Below are positions 37,619 to 47,850 of a stretch of DNA of 64,000 bases, piece after piece. The stretch comes from Debaryomyces hansenii CBS767. Lineage: Eukaryota > Ascomycota > Pichiomycetes > Serinales > Debaryomycetaceae. The notes below the pieces were generated by a model that saw only the letters and a program-made list of their open reading frames with translations, did no database searches and was not told the DNA's origin. Each line of letters begins with the position of its first letter. Within the stretch, counting starts at the first letter, position 1. The position numbers were made by a program, and so were the translations under genes. The stretch lies in assembly GCF_000006445.2 (NCBI RefSeq), contig NC_006048.2:1736001-1800000 (forward strand), given 5' to 3'.

Positions 37619-39226
37619 TTATTTACCGTCCTTACTGGAATCTTTATGCGTATTATTATATTTCTTAGCAGGTGGATTCTTTGGAGTTGTGATCATGAAA
37701 TTAATGCTGGAAGTTTTTGCGGCTGAAGAAACCTTGTGTCTTTTGTTGTGAAGATGGCCAGCAGCAGTTTCTTCATCTTTCTGCAGATGTTTTGCACTGT
37801 TGCTCCTTCTGGTTTCAATTTCAGGGGAGTGGTATGCAACTTGACTAGGTTGAATTGGTTGCATCAAACCAGATGGTGGAGCTCCAGATGGATGCATCAA
37901 ATACTGGTGGGATGGTGGCCCATTGGATGGGGATGAGGCCATATAATAAGGATATGGATGTTGTTGTGGTACGTAGCCTGGCCCAGAAACGGCACGATAA
38001 TTCTGGTGTTGCGGATACATGACTGGTGGATATTTCAGTGAATAGGGCGAGCCTAACACCGTTGTAGCAGTAGATGAGCCATTTTCCTGAGTTTGTTCAT
38101 TCTGGGATTGTTGAGGTGGAGGGACCGACGAGCTTTGGGGACCCGGTGTGTAGAACATGGTGTATACACCATTTTGAGGTTGGGGTTGGTGATGTGGCAG
38201 ATAACTGGAAGCAGGCACTGGTAACATAACTGGTCTATCGTTCTGGCTAGAAGGAGATCCTTTTTCCTTTTCATTAGCTTCACCAAAAGAAAATTCAGCA
38301 CTAGTGGGCAGTTTATTAGGAGATCTTGCTGGAGAAGCATCAGCACTATTAGCAGATTTTATGCTCTCTGCAGTTTCTGAAAAAGATGGTAAAAGTCGAC
38401 TTTCAGAATACCTTCTTTTGCCATTGTTGGTAGATGGGGTAGTTTGATCATGATTGTAGTGCACCGGGGTGTTGACAAGTTTGCTGATTTTATTTATCAT
38501 GTCGTTAGGATCTGATTTCAATTCATTAATTTTAGATTTTAATTCTTCAATCGTCGTATTACTAACAAAGAGGAAAGGAATTAAGTCTCCACTGACATTT
38601 AAAGATTTAGCTAACTTCAATAACTCAATGGCAGTTTCTCCGAAATTATTTTTAATAGTTTCTTGTTTTGTCCTCTCCTGTTCACTTTTGTATCTCAATA
38701 TTTCATTTAAAGTCTCTGCGCTGTAAGGCCATATTGACTCTTCATCGATTGCTTGAGAAGGTATGCCTAAAATTTGAGAAATTTTTTGATCAATGAGTAT
38801 CCTGTTATTGGCATCCCAACGTATAGAATTGGCATGTTTAGTTTCCTTCACATCTGGTTGAGCAGTATGCGAAATCTCATCCATGCTCTTCCTTCTTGTA
38901 GATACTTTAGCTTCTGTGATGATTTTGTCAAGTGCATCTCCGTGAAGCAGTGACTGATGACCATAATGTTTGTAAGCTGAACGATCAATGTTGAAACCCT
39001 TTAAATTTGACAAGATCTTTTGGTCCGTTGGGGAACTCTTTTGCGAGCCATTGTTATTCTCCTTTCGATTGTCTCCATCTGACTCTGTTTCTTGATTTGA
39101 ACTATTGTTGGTTCCACTTCGCGATAGAGTCGAGTCGGTAGAAAGTTGGAGCTCCTTGAGATTATGCGATCGGTTTGGTGAACCTGAATGGGACACAAGT
39201 CTCTCATCGGCCAGTGGTGTACTCAT
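37619..39226 (-). CDS. Unrecognised Ser/Pro/Gln-rich protein, possible transcription regulator
   Basis: A 535-aa protein I cannot name. The N-terminus is Ser/Asn-rich. A helical, more conserved-looking block spans about 135-240 (LIDQKISQILGIPSQAIDEESIWPYS and a helix with YKSEQERTKQETIKNNFGETAIELLKLAKSL). A Pro/Gln/Tyr-rich middle (about 320-460) resembles activation domains. The C-terminus is basic (HNKRHKVSSAAK) followed by SINFMITTPKNPPAKKYN, which looks like a conserved short motif. No DNA-binding domain is evident. Start 39226 is the first ATG. A 1.3-kb upstream region suggests regulated expression. Confidence 0.75.
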   Translation of the reverse strand: MSTPLADERLVSHSGSPNRSHNLKELQLSTDSTLSRSGTNNSSNQETESDGDNRKENNNGSQKSSPTDQKILSNLKGFNIDRSAYKHYGHQSLLHGDALDKIITEAKVSTRRKSMDEISHTAQPDVKETKHANSIRWDANNRILIDQKISQILGIPSQAIDEESIWPYSAETLNEILRYKSEQERTKQETIKNNFGETAIELLKLAKSLNVSGDLIPFLFVSNTTIEELKSKINELKSDPNDMINKISKLVNTPVHYNHDQTTPSTNNGKRRYSESRLLPSFSETAESIKSANSADASPARSPNKLPTSAEFSFGEANEKEKGSPSSQNDRPVMLPVPASSYLPHHQPQPQNGVYTMFYTPGPQSSSVPPPQQSQNEQTQENGSSTATTVLGSPYSLKYPPVMYPQHQNYRAVSGPGYVPQQHPYPYYMASSPSNGPPSHQYLMHPSGAPPSGLMQPIQPSQVAYHSPEIETRRSNSAKHLQKDEETAAGHLHNKRHKVSSAAKTSSINFMITTPKNPPAKKYNNTHKDSSKDGK

Positions 39227-40504
39227 TAGGTTAACTAGAGATAACAATTTGGCAGGTTTTTTTATACATATAATAACAAGCGAAGATGTTAATCGTAAAA
39301 ATGTAGTTGGATATCTTAGACGGAGTTGAATTATTATCTGAATACAACTTCAAATCTTCCCAACACTTAGATAGGTGTATAATTCGGTTGATTTCTATAA
39401 CCTTCTAGAGACTTTTTTGTTCGTTAGTTTGCAATTTCTTAGTACTTAGCTCAATACTTTGACCTAATGTTTGACCTAGTTGATATACCTTTTAAGAGTG
39501 CCAAAATACTTAAATTTTAGGTTGTTCCCTACCTCCCTATTTTTCACAAAAAAAACTTTTCCCTTCTATCCATCATATATATATTTAACAATATAATTTC
39601 CAAAATTACTTATAGTAGACTGAAAATGGTACTCTTTGCCAGATCCATTATCAAATTATATGGAAGATTGAACAATTTCCTAATTAGGAAATGTTATTAA
39701 TTCTCAAGCGTATTTTGCAGGAAAGCATCGTTCGTCATATGTGCTTTTGACCATATTAGGTATAGAAAATAGGTACGAATTGGGTTCATGTAGCTAGATT
39801 TACGGAATAAACACCTAGACTACAATAGCTCCTTACATCGGTATAATACTAAATATAAGTAGCAAAGACTGCGTGCTTGAAGTAACAGCTTCTTACAGAT
39901 TATCCCATCGTATTTGTTAATTATCGCACTTGTTACTGTTTACAGAATAAGGAGAACCTTTTAAGTCCGCAAGATAGGACCAAGCCATTGGAGTCTGGAT
40001 CATATAAAAGTATACTGTATTAGGAATCTAAAAAATATAGAGGGTGCAAATATTACGCTTCGCATCTATTTGTGGCCTAGGTTGACGCAAACAATCGCAT
40101 GGGTATTGATATATAATAAGAGGAAATGTCCTTGTTAGTATTTAGGAAGTGACGGGTCGTAGTATTTCAGAAAGAGAAATGGTTGGGCTATTTTGAAGTA
40201 GCCACGGATTCGACTTCATTTTCAGGTTTATAGTATCATTCCAAGAACATATCAAGTCTACACCAAAGCTTATTGAGAATAAAGTTGTTGGCAATCAACT
40301 CAGTTGTAATCATAATAATAAATGATCATCTCGTAGTATGGTAGTAAGTTGTCGAGCCATTATTGGCAGAGAAACGTATATTACTCTATGTAGGCATTTT
40401 GGTGCGATGTTACTCAAATAAAGTTGGGGATTAAAACAATAATTGCCTTGGAGTCATTACCTATTTCAACACTGTAGAGCAAAAGAAATCAATTATACGA
40501 AGCT
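39227..40504. other. Long intergenic region between the unrecognised gene and NRK1
   Basis: A 1278-bp divergent gap without a convincing gene. It contains a 24-codon ATG frame at about 39626 (MVLFARSIIKLYGRLNNFLI...) and a TATAAAAG box at 40003-40010 that lies 495 bp from NRK1 and does not precede an obvious ORF. Most of the rest is AT-rich promoter-like sequence. No tRNA boxes were seen. Confidence 0.5.
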
Positions 40505-41260
40505 ATGACCCATAATGGTAATTTTCAACAAAGTTCGATACCTATTAATAATACCAAACTTGTTTTAATTGCCTTGAGTGGACCATCGTCTTCTGGGAAG
40601 AGTACTACGGCTAAGGCACTCCATAAACTATTTAAGGGATCGAAGGTAGTGCATTTAGATGATTTCTACTTCCCTGATGATGAAATACCTGTTGATCCCA
40701 AGACAAATGAGCAAAATTGGGATTGTTCGGATGCAATCGATTTTGAAAAATTCGCTGACTATATCAACGGACTTAAGTCAAACAAAACCCTGACTGCACA
40801 AATAGACTCTTTAGAAGATGAGGCTGATCTACAATTATCAAGAGAAGAAATAAACCATTTTTCATATGTGATCAATTCATACAAGCATGTACTAAATGAT
40901 AAGGTTATCGTATTCGTTGATGGATTCATGTTATATCATGATGATAAAATTTCCAGCTTATTTGACATCCGGTTATTCTTCCACGCAAAATATGAAACAT
41001 TGAAAACAAGAAGAGAGTCAAGGGCAGGATACAATACAGTAGGTGGGTTTTGGGTCGATCCACCGGAGTATTTTAGTAGAATGGTCTGGCCTGAGTATAT
41101 TAAAAGTCACAGACATCTATTTGAAAAAGAAGATGTGAATTTAAAGTTAAACTCTCATGCTAAAGACGACCTAGAACTTTACGATATCCAGAATGAAGAT
41201 TTATCTCTACACGATTTGATAGACTTGCCCTTAAAAATAATATTAGATAAATTGGAATGA
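40505..41260 (+). CDS. NRK1: Nicotinamide riboside kinase
   Basis: A 251-aa P-loop kinase that phosphorylates nicotinamide riboside to NMN, a salvage step to NAD+ in the cytosol. Walker A GPSSSGKST lies at 26-34. The substrate-binding motif HLDDFYFPDDEIPVD and QNWDCSDAIDF follow, then VIVFVDGFMLY (Walker B-like) and the lid region RRESRAGYNTVGGFWVDPPEYF. All match Nrk1; length is 240 aa in S. cerevisiae. Convergent with KRE33, with about 60 bp between stops. Confidence 0.92.
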   Translation: MTHNGNFQQSSIPINNTKLVLIALSGPSSSGKSTTAKALHKLFKGSKVVHLDDFYFPDDEIPVDPKTNEQNWDCSDAIDFEKFADYINGLKSNKTLTAQIDSLEDEADLQLSREEINHFSYVINSYKHVLNDKVIVFVDGFMLYHDDKISSLFDIRLFFHAKYETLKTRRESRAGYNTVGGFWVDPPEYFSRMVWPEYIKSHRHLFEKEDVNLKLNSHAKDDLELYDIQNEDLSLHDLIDLPLKIILDKLE

Positions 41261-41319
41261 ATGATTTATAGATATTTTTTAATATATAGACAGGAAATAC
41301 ATATTAACTATTATACAAT

Positions 41320-44300
41320 TTATTTCTTGGACTTCTTAGGCTTTTTGTTTGCACTCTTCATTTCGGATTCATAAATATCGGTAGCATTTTCACCTTTTTG
41401 TCTTTTAGAATTCTTATTCTTAACACTAACTACACCTTTGCCATTAACAGCCTTAGCGACCGATTTACCGGCAGCTTGCCAGTCTGCATCATCAGCAATT
41501 GCGTATTTATCTAAATTAATGGCATTAATAAATTCCTTTTGTTTCGCCTTTAATTCTTGCATGGCTTCATCACCAGCCTCTTCTAAATCATCTTGCATAT
41601 CCTGTTCTATCTTATCATAATCAACGAGTTCTGATTCGCCTTCCATTGCCTTAACAGCCTCATCTTCATATTGGGGCATAGAATCTTCAATAGACTTACT
41701 TAATATATTTCTGAAATAAGTCGAAAATTTACGGACAATTTTAGCGAACATTGCCATTGATTGATTGGATGGTAAGTTTAATTCCTTTGATATATGATCC
41801 AAGTCTTTATGTTGTAACCCAATAGCCAATAAAATAGCTGCTTGGACAGATGATAAATTTACGTCACTACCTGTTTTCTTCGAAAAATACAAATGGGAAA
41901 TCAATGGTAACATATCCACAATAACATGATAATCTAACAAGTTATTAGCGTATGAATCTAACCTCTTCAAGTCGAAAGGAGATAAAATGTTATCTAAATC
42001 GTTTCTTGTTAATCTCTTAATTTTATCTTCGTGATTCTCACCCGCTTCTGTTGCCTCGATAATATTTAAGGCTTGAACAGCCGGAAATTTCTTGAACTCA
42101 TATGACAATAACTGTAAGAAACGCTTGTGGAAGTCCTTCGAAAATTCCTGTAACCATGTCTTTTCACGATTCTGCAAAACGTTTATCATGACAGAAGTAT
42201 GCTCACCTGTCAAATCATTAGCAGTTTGTCTTAAATAAACAGGAACGAACCCAGATCTTTTCCAGAACTTTTGCAATTGTGGAGTTAATCCAAATGATAC
42301 ACCTAAATAATGCAAAAAGTAAGGTGGCTTTTCAGATAATTTTAACAATAACGGTGGCAATGATTTGGCATCTCTCAATTTGATTTCGTCTTTCAACGAG
42401 GCATTAGCCAATTCTTTATCTGTAACTCTGGTAATAGTATGGTCATTGATTTCAGATGATTCACTAATATCTGTGAATTTTCCTTCGTAATAATCTTGTA
42501 ATAATTCTAGAGCTCTTGAACCATAACCCATTCCAGCGTATTCTGGATTTGTAGCAATTCTTACAACTCTGGCACCAGATAACGACGCGAACTCTTCATC
42601 TTGAAACTGTTGAGAGATTAACCAAGGAATTAAATCACCTCCAGCCCTCTGACCACGAGATAACGATTTACGAACACTCTCTTTCGAAATCTCACCTTCT
42701 AATGCAAGCTGGATAACACATAATGGATCTGGAATTCTATTGTCGCCTTCTTCAATTGGAGGCAATAAGACGAATAATTGATGAGCAGGGGCATCACTCA
42801 TCAATTGCAAATCATTAGGAGAATTTTTGTAATGCGATGCAACATACAAAGCCATCATTTTTTGCAAGAACGCTTCAGAGACAGGATGATACGAGAACAA
42901 TGTATCTCTGTTCACGTAAAATAAGTTACATTGAGAGGGGTGTGGACAACCTTTAGTAGCAAATTTAGAATTTCTGGATAATGAAACGTCTAAGCACAAT
43001 AACTTATTCAACCATTTCTCAACTGGATCTCCTGGGGCATATCTGATTGGTTCATCTAACACTACTTCACGCAAGTCTCTTCCAGATGTAACAGAATCAA
43101 AATTAGATTTGTTATCTCTTGATACAACGGCGGTATCGTCATTTCTCTTGTTACTATTGGATTCGGTACGTAATTGCTGAATCAATTTCAAAGACAACGA
43201 TCTACCTGTACCTTCGTAACCATTAATAGTAGAAGCCATGAAAATCAAGTATGGGCCCATTAACTTTTTCACAACCGGTAATGGGATAGCTGCAGCTTCA
43301 TCAATAATAACTAATTCGGCCTGGCCTAATACATGGTTATCATTTGGTGAAATATATTGAATAGTCTGACGGTGACCACGCTTAATGTCAACTCTAACAA
43401 TAGCCTTATTAAATGATGGGTTAGTTGATTGGATAATATCATAATCCATATGCTCGGTATATCCTAAGGCATCAAATCCCTTGAAAACAAATTCAAACAA
43501 AGTCTTCAAATTCTCTGGAGAAGGAGATGTAACGAAAATATTAGAGTAACCATGAGAAACAGCGGCAGCAATAGCAATACCTAAAGCTGCAGACTTACCA
43601 CGACCTCTGCCTGCAGTTAATGCTACCGTGCTTCTTAATGTCTTTTCTGAAATAACATCAATAAATGTTAAAATGGATTGAGCTTGATTTACTGTTTTAG
43701 ATAATCCAACTAAGGCACCTGCTGGTTGGACATCAGCCAAGCTTTCCTTCAATTCTTTCAATTCTCTGGCATTAGGTGATAAATCTTCATCGTCCTTGGC
43801 AGGTAATTGCTTAACGTGTTTACCTCCAGAGATAGGTAAAACATTTAGTTCATCATCTACAACCAAACAATTTTCACATGAACCTAAGGACAATAAAAAT
43901 CTTTCATTGAATCTTGCAACAACATCATCGTGAGCTTCGGTTCTGTAACGTGAATGGATGTCCATTGTCATGGTGTATAACTGCTTCAATGAAGCCATCG
44001 ACTTCAACAAAATTACTACTAATCCACCACCTTCAACAGTTTCTATAGTCCTGGCTAATAAATTAGGTGTGATAGCTTCGAAATCTTGCAAAATACACAT
44101 ACCATAGGTATTACCCAAGATTTTTTCGGTTTCTTTATAGTATACATATCTAATATGCTGATTGGAAATAAAGGCTTCGAATGGATCCTGGTCATTTACC
44201 TCTCTTACTCCCCTTTTGATATCTTTTTTTATCTTAGTCTCTCTCTTCTGTCTGTGTGATGTAAAGCCTAATAACTTCTTCTTGTATGCCCATAAAACAG

Positions 44301-44460
44301 ACTTGTTCATTTTCAAATCGGCTGACATCATTAAATAGTGCAAATTTGGCAACTGATTACGGGCTTTATCACCCACAATGAAGAAAAAGCTTCTTTCCTT
44401 TTCTTGTACCCCATTACGTATAAGCGATGGAATACGTGCATCAATAGCCTTCTTACCCAT
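41320..44460 (-). CDS. KRE33: RNA cytidine acetyltransferase Kre33/NAT10
   Basis: A 1046-aa nucleolar ATP-dependent enzyme making N4-acetylcytidine in 18S rRNA and in serine and leucine tRNAs (with Tan1). N-terminal TmcA-like domain; RecD-type helicase with Walker A GRGRGKSA (about 284-291) and LVIIDEAAAIPL; GNAT acetyltransferase core with VVRIATNPEYAGMGYGSRALELL; then the tRNA-binding and C-terminal Lys-rich tail. Length matches S. cerevisiae Kre33 (1056 aa). Codon choice suggests good expression. Confidence 0.95.
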   Translation of the reverse strand: MGKKAIDARIPSLIRNGVQEKERSFFFIVGDKARNQLPNLHYLMMSADLKMNKSVLWAYKKKLLGFTSHRQKRETKIKKDIKRGVREVNDQDPFEAFISNQHIRYVYYKETEKILGNTYGMCILQDFEAITPNLLARTIETVEGGGLVVILLKSMASLKQLYTMTMDIHSRYRTEAHDDVVARFNERFLLSLGSCENCLVVDDELNVLPISGGKHVKQLPAKDDEDLSPNARELKELKESLADVQPAGALVGLSKTVNQAQSILTFIDVISEKTLRSTVALTAGRGRGKSAALGIAIAAAVSHGYSNIFVTSPSPENLKTLFEFVFKGFDALGYTEHMDYDIIQSTNPSFNKAIVRVDIKRGHRQTIQYISPNDNHVLGQAELVIIDEAAAIPLPVVKKLMGPYLIFMASTINGYEGTGRSLSLKLIQQLRTESNSNKRNDDTAVVSRDNKSNFDSVTSGRDLREVVLDEPIRYAPGDPVEKWLNKLLCLDVSLSRNSKFATKGCPHPSQCNLFYVNRDTLFSYHPVSEAFLQKMMALYVASHYKNSPNDLQLMSDAPAHQLFVLLPPIEEGDNRIPDPLCVIQLALEGEISKESVRKSLSRGQRAGGDLIPWLISQQFQDEEFASLSGARVVRIATNPEYAGMGYGSRALELLQDYYEGKFTDISESSEINDHTITRVTDKELANASLKDEIKLRDAKSLPPLLLKLSEKPPYFLHYLGVSFGLTPQLQKFWKRSGFVPVYLRQTANDLTGEHTSVMINVLQNREKTWLQEFSKDFHKRFLQLLSYEFKKFPAVQALNIIEATEAGENHEDKIKRLTRNDLDNILSPFDLKRLDSYANNLLDYHVIVDMLPLISHLYFSKKTGSDVNLSSVQAAILLAIGLQHKDLDHISKELNLPSNQSMAMFAKIVRKFSTYFRNILSKSIEDSMPQYEDEAVKAMEGESELVDYDKIEQDMQDDLEEAGDEAMQELKAKQKEFINAINLDKYAIADDADWQAAGKSVAKAVNGKGVVSVKNKNSKRQKGENATDIYESEMKSANKKPKKSKK

Positions 44461-44933
44461 CTTGAATAGTCTCTTGTTTACTCTACTTAAGATCTTTATC
44501 CTTAGTAGTATTTATGTCCCAGTCTGAAAAAAAATCTCATTAGATGAGTCGTGCGATAACCGGAATCGTATCTATGATATCACTAGAACTAGGCATAAGC
44601 ACCAATGTGGGTCCAACAAGAGGTTCAGCGTGTCGGGAAAAATGTAATATGGTGGTATTGAAAGGATAAAAGGATATAATATTCATATATGACTCAAAAA
44701 ATTTCAATTGAGCTCAATATACGAGTAATAGGAGATGTTCCATAAAATGTTCCGTTTGTGGATTGCAAAAAATCGGTTTATGCCCCAAAATCAAATTGCA
44801 GATTCAGCGGGTAAAAGTTTCAACTATAATTTATACAAGATTAGAAAATAAGCCTATTGAATAGGAAACCTAAGCATTGAAAAGAATTCCACATTATATT
44901 CGTATCGGTCATCAGAAAAAATAAATTTGAATC
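44461..44933. promoter_or_regulatory. Divergent promoter of KRE33 and the Ndt80-like gene
   Basis: A 473-bp gap. It holds a poly-A run with a TGAAAAAAAAT string and GATGAG about 60-85 bp before KRE33, partial matches to RRPE and PAC, and CGGGTAA at 44808-44814, a Reb1-type site nearer the Ndt80-like gene. No gene is visible. Confidence 0.4.
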
Positions 44934-46541
44934 ATGGGAAGACCAAAAAATTCGAAGAATAAGGTCAAGACTAAGACTTCATCGTGGTCTTCCAAAAAAC
45001 CTGATAAGCAACAAGTTAAGGCTAAACCAAGTGAAAGGACAGATGAAAATTTTAGTGGCGATAATACTGAACAGTACAGTGGCTTTCCTGAACCCCACCG
45101 ATCGAACAATGGGGGAAATGGGGGTGTGGTTAAGAAAAGAAAAGTTGCACCAAGATCGGGGTTACAGTTCAAAGTTGGCCCATCATTTGAAAACACAACG
45201 TTATATAGACCCATATTTATAACTTCTACTAATGAAAATGTCTTCCCTTTTGTTAACGCCAGAATCGATAGAGGATTTGAGAATCATGGTGGGGAATGGA
45301 TCGGGTACAAGCGCAACTATTTCACATTAGTTAGCTGCTTTGAATTCGAGGGAATTAACCCTGAAACTTTCTTCAATGAAAAGTTTCATATTATTAACGA
45401 TCTTGGAGAGCTTGAAAATATCAGTTGTTTTGCTCTAAGATTGGTTTCACGATGTTCAGAGGATGAATCTGTTGTGAACCTCATTCAGCACACAGCTAAG
45501 CGGGACAGGGGTCCACAATACCTGCCTCCCGTTTTCCCAGCCATTTCAGGATATCTACCATCTCATTCAATTATCAAGCAGGCTTCCAATATTCGTAATG
45601 GGGACAAAATTGATCAATACAATCGGATGTTCTATCTCGATAATGCTACTCTACAAAAGTGCATGGATACATCAATTTTAAGTACATACCCAGAGGGTAG
45701 AATAGCCACTGTTGCAAGATACGAACGTATTCAATTTTCTACATCAATAAACTATCGAAAATCTTCCATGGTTAATAGACACTTCATTTTAAAAGTCGAG
45801 TTATTGGGACTACTAGATGATGGTAAATACGCAGTTTTAGCTAGTACAGAAACCCAACCACTAGTTGTAAGAGGCCGGTCCCCATCAAATTATCAAATGG
45901 CAAGAAGAAACTTGAAGGCGTTAAATTCTAATAATCAAAGAGAACACGCCAGTGGTTCAAATTCAAGCTCATCATCCAACGCAGACGAGTTGTCACTAGA
46001 CGACAAATCCAAAAATAAGTCTAACAGAGAAATATCACTGATAAAAACTAAATACAATCTTTTGGAGTTGCAGAAACCGTCCAAGAGAGGAAGAAAGAAA
46101 AAAGAGAAGCTTAAAGCAGATAATATTGAAAAATTACGTGCATTAAGAACGTATCAAAACCAAGGCGTAAAACAAGAATTGTATAATTGGGAAGATGAAT
46201 TTATCGATGACGATCTATTTCCTCCCATCATTCAAGCCAAACAAGAATCTTTCGATTCGATATTCGATCTGTTCCCTTACCAGACAGAATTCAATTTGAA
46301 CCTTGAGTCTGCCAAGACGCCCAAGAAGCCTAAAAAGTCAAAATCTAAGAAAGCAAAATCTTACGAAAAGGAAATAGAAGTGCACCGAACTGGAATGCCT
46401 ATGTCAGCATGTAGATCCCAAGGTACAGACAACTCAAGCTTCAATCAAGTAGAGGATGATAGTTTTGTTGAATTTCAAAAAGAATTGTCTATACTTCAAA
46501 AGGAATTAAAAGTTGAAAAACCAGTTAGAATACATTGTTAG
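44934..46541 (+). CDS. Ndt80-family DNA-binding transcription factor
   Basis: A 535-aa nuclear factor. The N-terminus MGRPKNSKNKVK is AT-hook-like. The Ndt80/PhoG DNA-binding fold spans about residues 75-325, ending in the characteristic LVVRGRSPSNYQMARR; before it lie IATVARYERIQFSTSINYRKSS and RHFILKVELLGLL. A second basic segment KRGRKKKEK is near 385. CTG-clade yeasts have several Ndt80 paralogues (NDT80, REP1, RON1) with roles in drug response, filamentation or sugar regulation rather than only meiosis. Which paralogue this is cannot be decided without alignment. Confidence 0.8.
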   Translation: MGRPKNSKNKVKTKTSSWSSKKPDKQQVKAKPSERTDENFSGDNTEQYSGFPEPHRSNNGGNGGVVKKRKVAPRSGLQFKVGPSFENTTLYRPIFITSTNENVFPFVNARIDRGFENHGGEWIGYKRNYFTLVSCFEFEGINPETFFNEKFHIINDLGELENISCFALRLVSRCSEDESVVNLIQHTAKRDRGPQYLPPVFPAISGYLPSHSIIKQASNIRNGDKIDQYNRMFYLDNATLQKCMDTSILSTYPEGRIATVARYERIQFSTSINYRKSSMVNRHFILKVELLGLLDDGKYAVLASTETQPLVVRGRSPSNYQMARRNLKALNSNNQREHASGSNSSSSSNADELSLDDKSKNKSNREISLIKTKYNLLELQKPSKRGRKKKEKLKADNIEKLRALRTYQNQGVKQELYNWEDEFIDDDLFPPIIQAKQESFDSIFDLFPYQTEFNLNLESAKTPKKPKKSKSKKAKSYEKEIEVHRTGMPMSACRSQGTDNSSFNQVEDDSFVEFQKELSILQKELKVEKPVRIHC

Positions 46542-46795
46542 GCCTCTTAACTTAATTTTTTACATCATTACATGCAACATCTCTTTATAGCATCATGTAG
46601 ACCAACTTATAAAAGCCATGGTAGTGAAAGTATATTTTTGGTATTCGCTTACGTAATGTTGAACCTTTTTGATGTTTCCTCAAAATGCAGTTTTTGAAAA
46701 TCTACACCACCTCCGATCAGGCAAATTCATTACACCTATACAATATTAAAAGTAAAGGATTCCTTCCATCTAATATATAAAAACTCCGGAGGTTA

Positions 46796-47147
46796 ATGTT
46801 ATTCTTCAGTTTTTTTAAAACTCTTGTTGATCAAGAAGTGACCGTTGAGTTAAAAAATGATATAGAAATTAAGGGCATTTTAAAGTCAGTAGACCAGTAT
46901 TTGAACTTGAAATTAGACAATATCTCATGTGTCAATGAATCCAAATATCCACACTTACAATCTGTTAAGAATTTGTTTATAAGAGGTTCCACTGTTCGTT
47001 ATGTCCATATGAATTCGAATTCTGTTGATTGTACATTATTGCAAGATGCATCAAGAAGAGGTACGTTTAAATTATTATTATTGTCTTAATTCCACTCACA
47101 TATACTAACATTCAATTATAGAAGCTATGGTCCAATCAGCAAAATAA
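46796..47147 (+). CDS. LSM2: Sm-like protein Lsm2, spliced gene (exons 46796-47060 and 47122-47147)
   Basis: A 96-aa Sm-fold protein of the Lsm1-7 (mRNA decay) and Lsm2-8 (U6 snRNA) rings. Exon 1 gives MLFFSFFKTLVDQEVTVELK through LFIRGSTVRYV and LLQDASRR, nearly identical to S. cerevisiae Lsm2. Without splicing the frame would end in a non-family tail (GTFKLLLLS). The splice joins G to AA, restoring the ending SRREAMVQSAK, matching the family C-terminus and length (95 aa). The splice signals are listed separately. The intron sits at the 3' end, unlike the 5' intron I recall in S. cerevisiae LSM2. Confidence 0.94.
47061..47121 (+). other. LSM2 spliceosomal intron (61 nt)
   Basis: Donor GTACGT at 47061-47066, exact branch site TACTAAC at 47103-47109, acceptor TAG at 47119-47121. 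The branch-to-acceptor distance is short, as usual in this clade. Splicing keeps the reading frame and yields the expected Lsm2 end. Confidence 0.93.
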
Positions 47148-47238
47148 GTTGAGTTAATTTACGTTGGTTATGTAATGTATTATAGTTTATAAATATACCG
47201 TTCTAAATTAATTATTCAAAATACTACACGATTGGTAT

Positions 47239-47850
47239 TTATTTCGTAGGAGTTGCCAACCGAATCAAACAATGTGCTCTAGAATGACCTGGTTTGGAAC
47301 AGTACGAACATATTTTCTTCGACTTAGTATGATATTGCTTCTTATACCCTTTAGGACTTGAATATCCCTTAGGACTTGGTCGTATCTCCGAATTCGTATC
47401 CGTGACTGAGTCTTTCTGTAAAGTTAGCTCACCCAACCCATCCAGCAATCTTTTATCACTTTCCTTGCCGAGAAGATACTGTAATTTCTGCTTGGGTATA
47501 ATTATGAATTCATTATCGCTGTTGATATTCCATACTTCATGATCGCATTTGCTGCATTTGATTACATTGTTTATCTTCTGTCTCAATATTTCTTCTGGTA
47601 TCTCACCGTCCACCTTAATACCTTCTTGTTCTTGTAGTATTCTAATGTATTTGTTAATTTCATGAAGCTTAGAATCATACCCTTTTTTCAATTCCTCCAA
47701 CTCGTGATTTTTTTGGTTTATGATTTTTGCGAGTGTATCCACACTCTTCAGTAATTCTACTATCGACATAAGCTTTACTGAACCTCCCCAGGAGTCATAA
47801 ATAATAGTCAGATCTTTCAGGCTCATCTTGTTCTCTCCATGTTCTTGCAT
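47239..47850 (-). CDS. Small zinc-knuckle (CCHC) protein of unknown function
   Basis: A 203-aa protein I do not recognise. Residues about 35-75 form a probable coiled coil (LKSVDTLAKIINQKNHELEE and onward). A CSKCDHE segment near 98 has two cysteines that might bind zinc with others. The C-terminus has a clear CX2CX4HX4C zinc knuckle, CSYCSKPGHSRAHC, and SPKGY repeated just before it. Such knuckles bind RNA or single-stranded DNA. It could be a domesticated Gag-like protein or an RNA-processing cofactor; no choice can be made. A second ATG lies at 47826. Confidence 0.75.
   Translation of the reverse strand: MQEHGENKMSLKDLTIIYDSWGGSVKLMSIVELLKSVDTLAKIINQKNHELEELKKGYDSKLHEINKYIRILQEQEGIKVDGEIPEEILRQKINNVIKCSKCDHEVWNINSDNEFIIIPKQKLQYLLGKESDKRLLDGLGELTLQKDSVTDTNSEIRPSPKGYSSPKGYKKQYHTKSKKICSYCSKPGHSRAHCLIRLATPTK

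Noticed and set aside
37597..39629. A 14-bp string (TAGACTGAAAATGG) on both sides of the unrecognised 535-aa gene
   Set aside because: A 14-mer repeated once in 64 kb is within chance expectation; the flanking sequence does not match.
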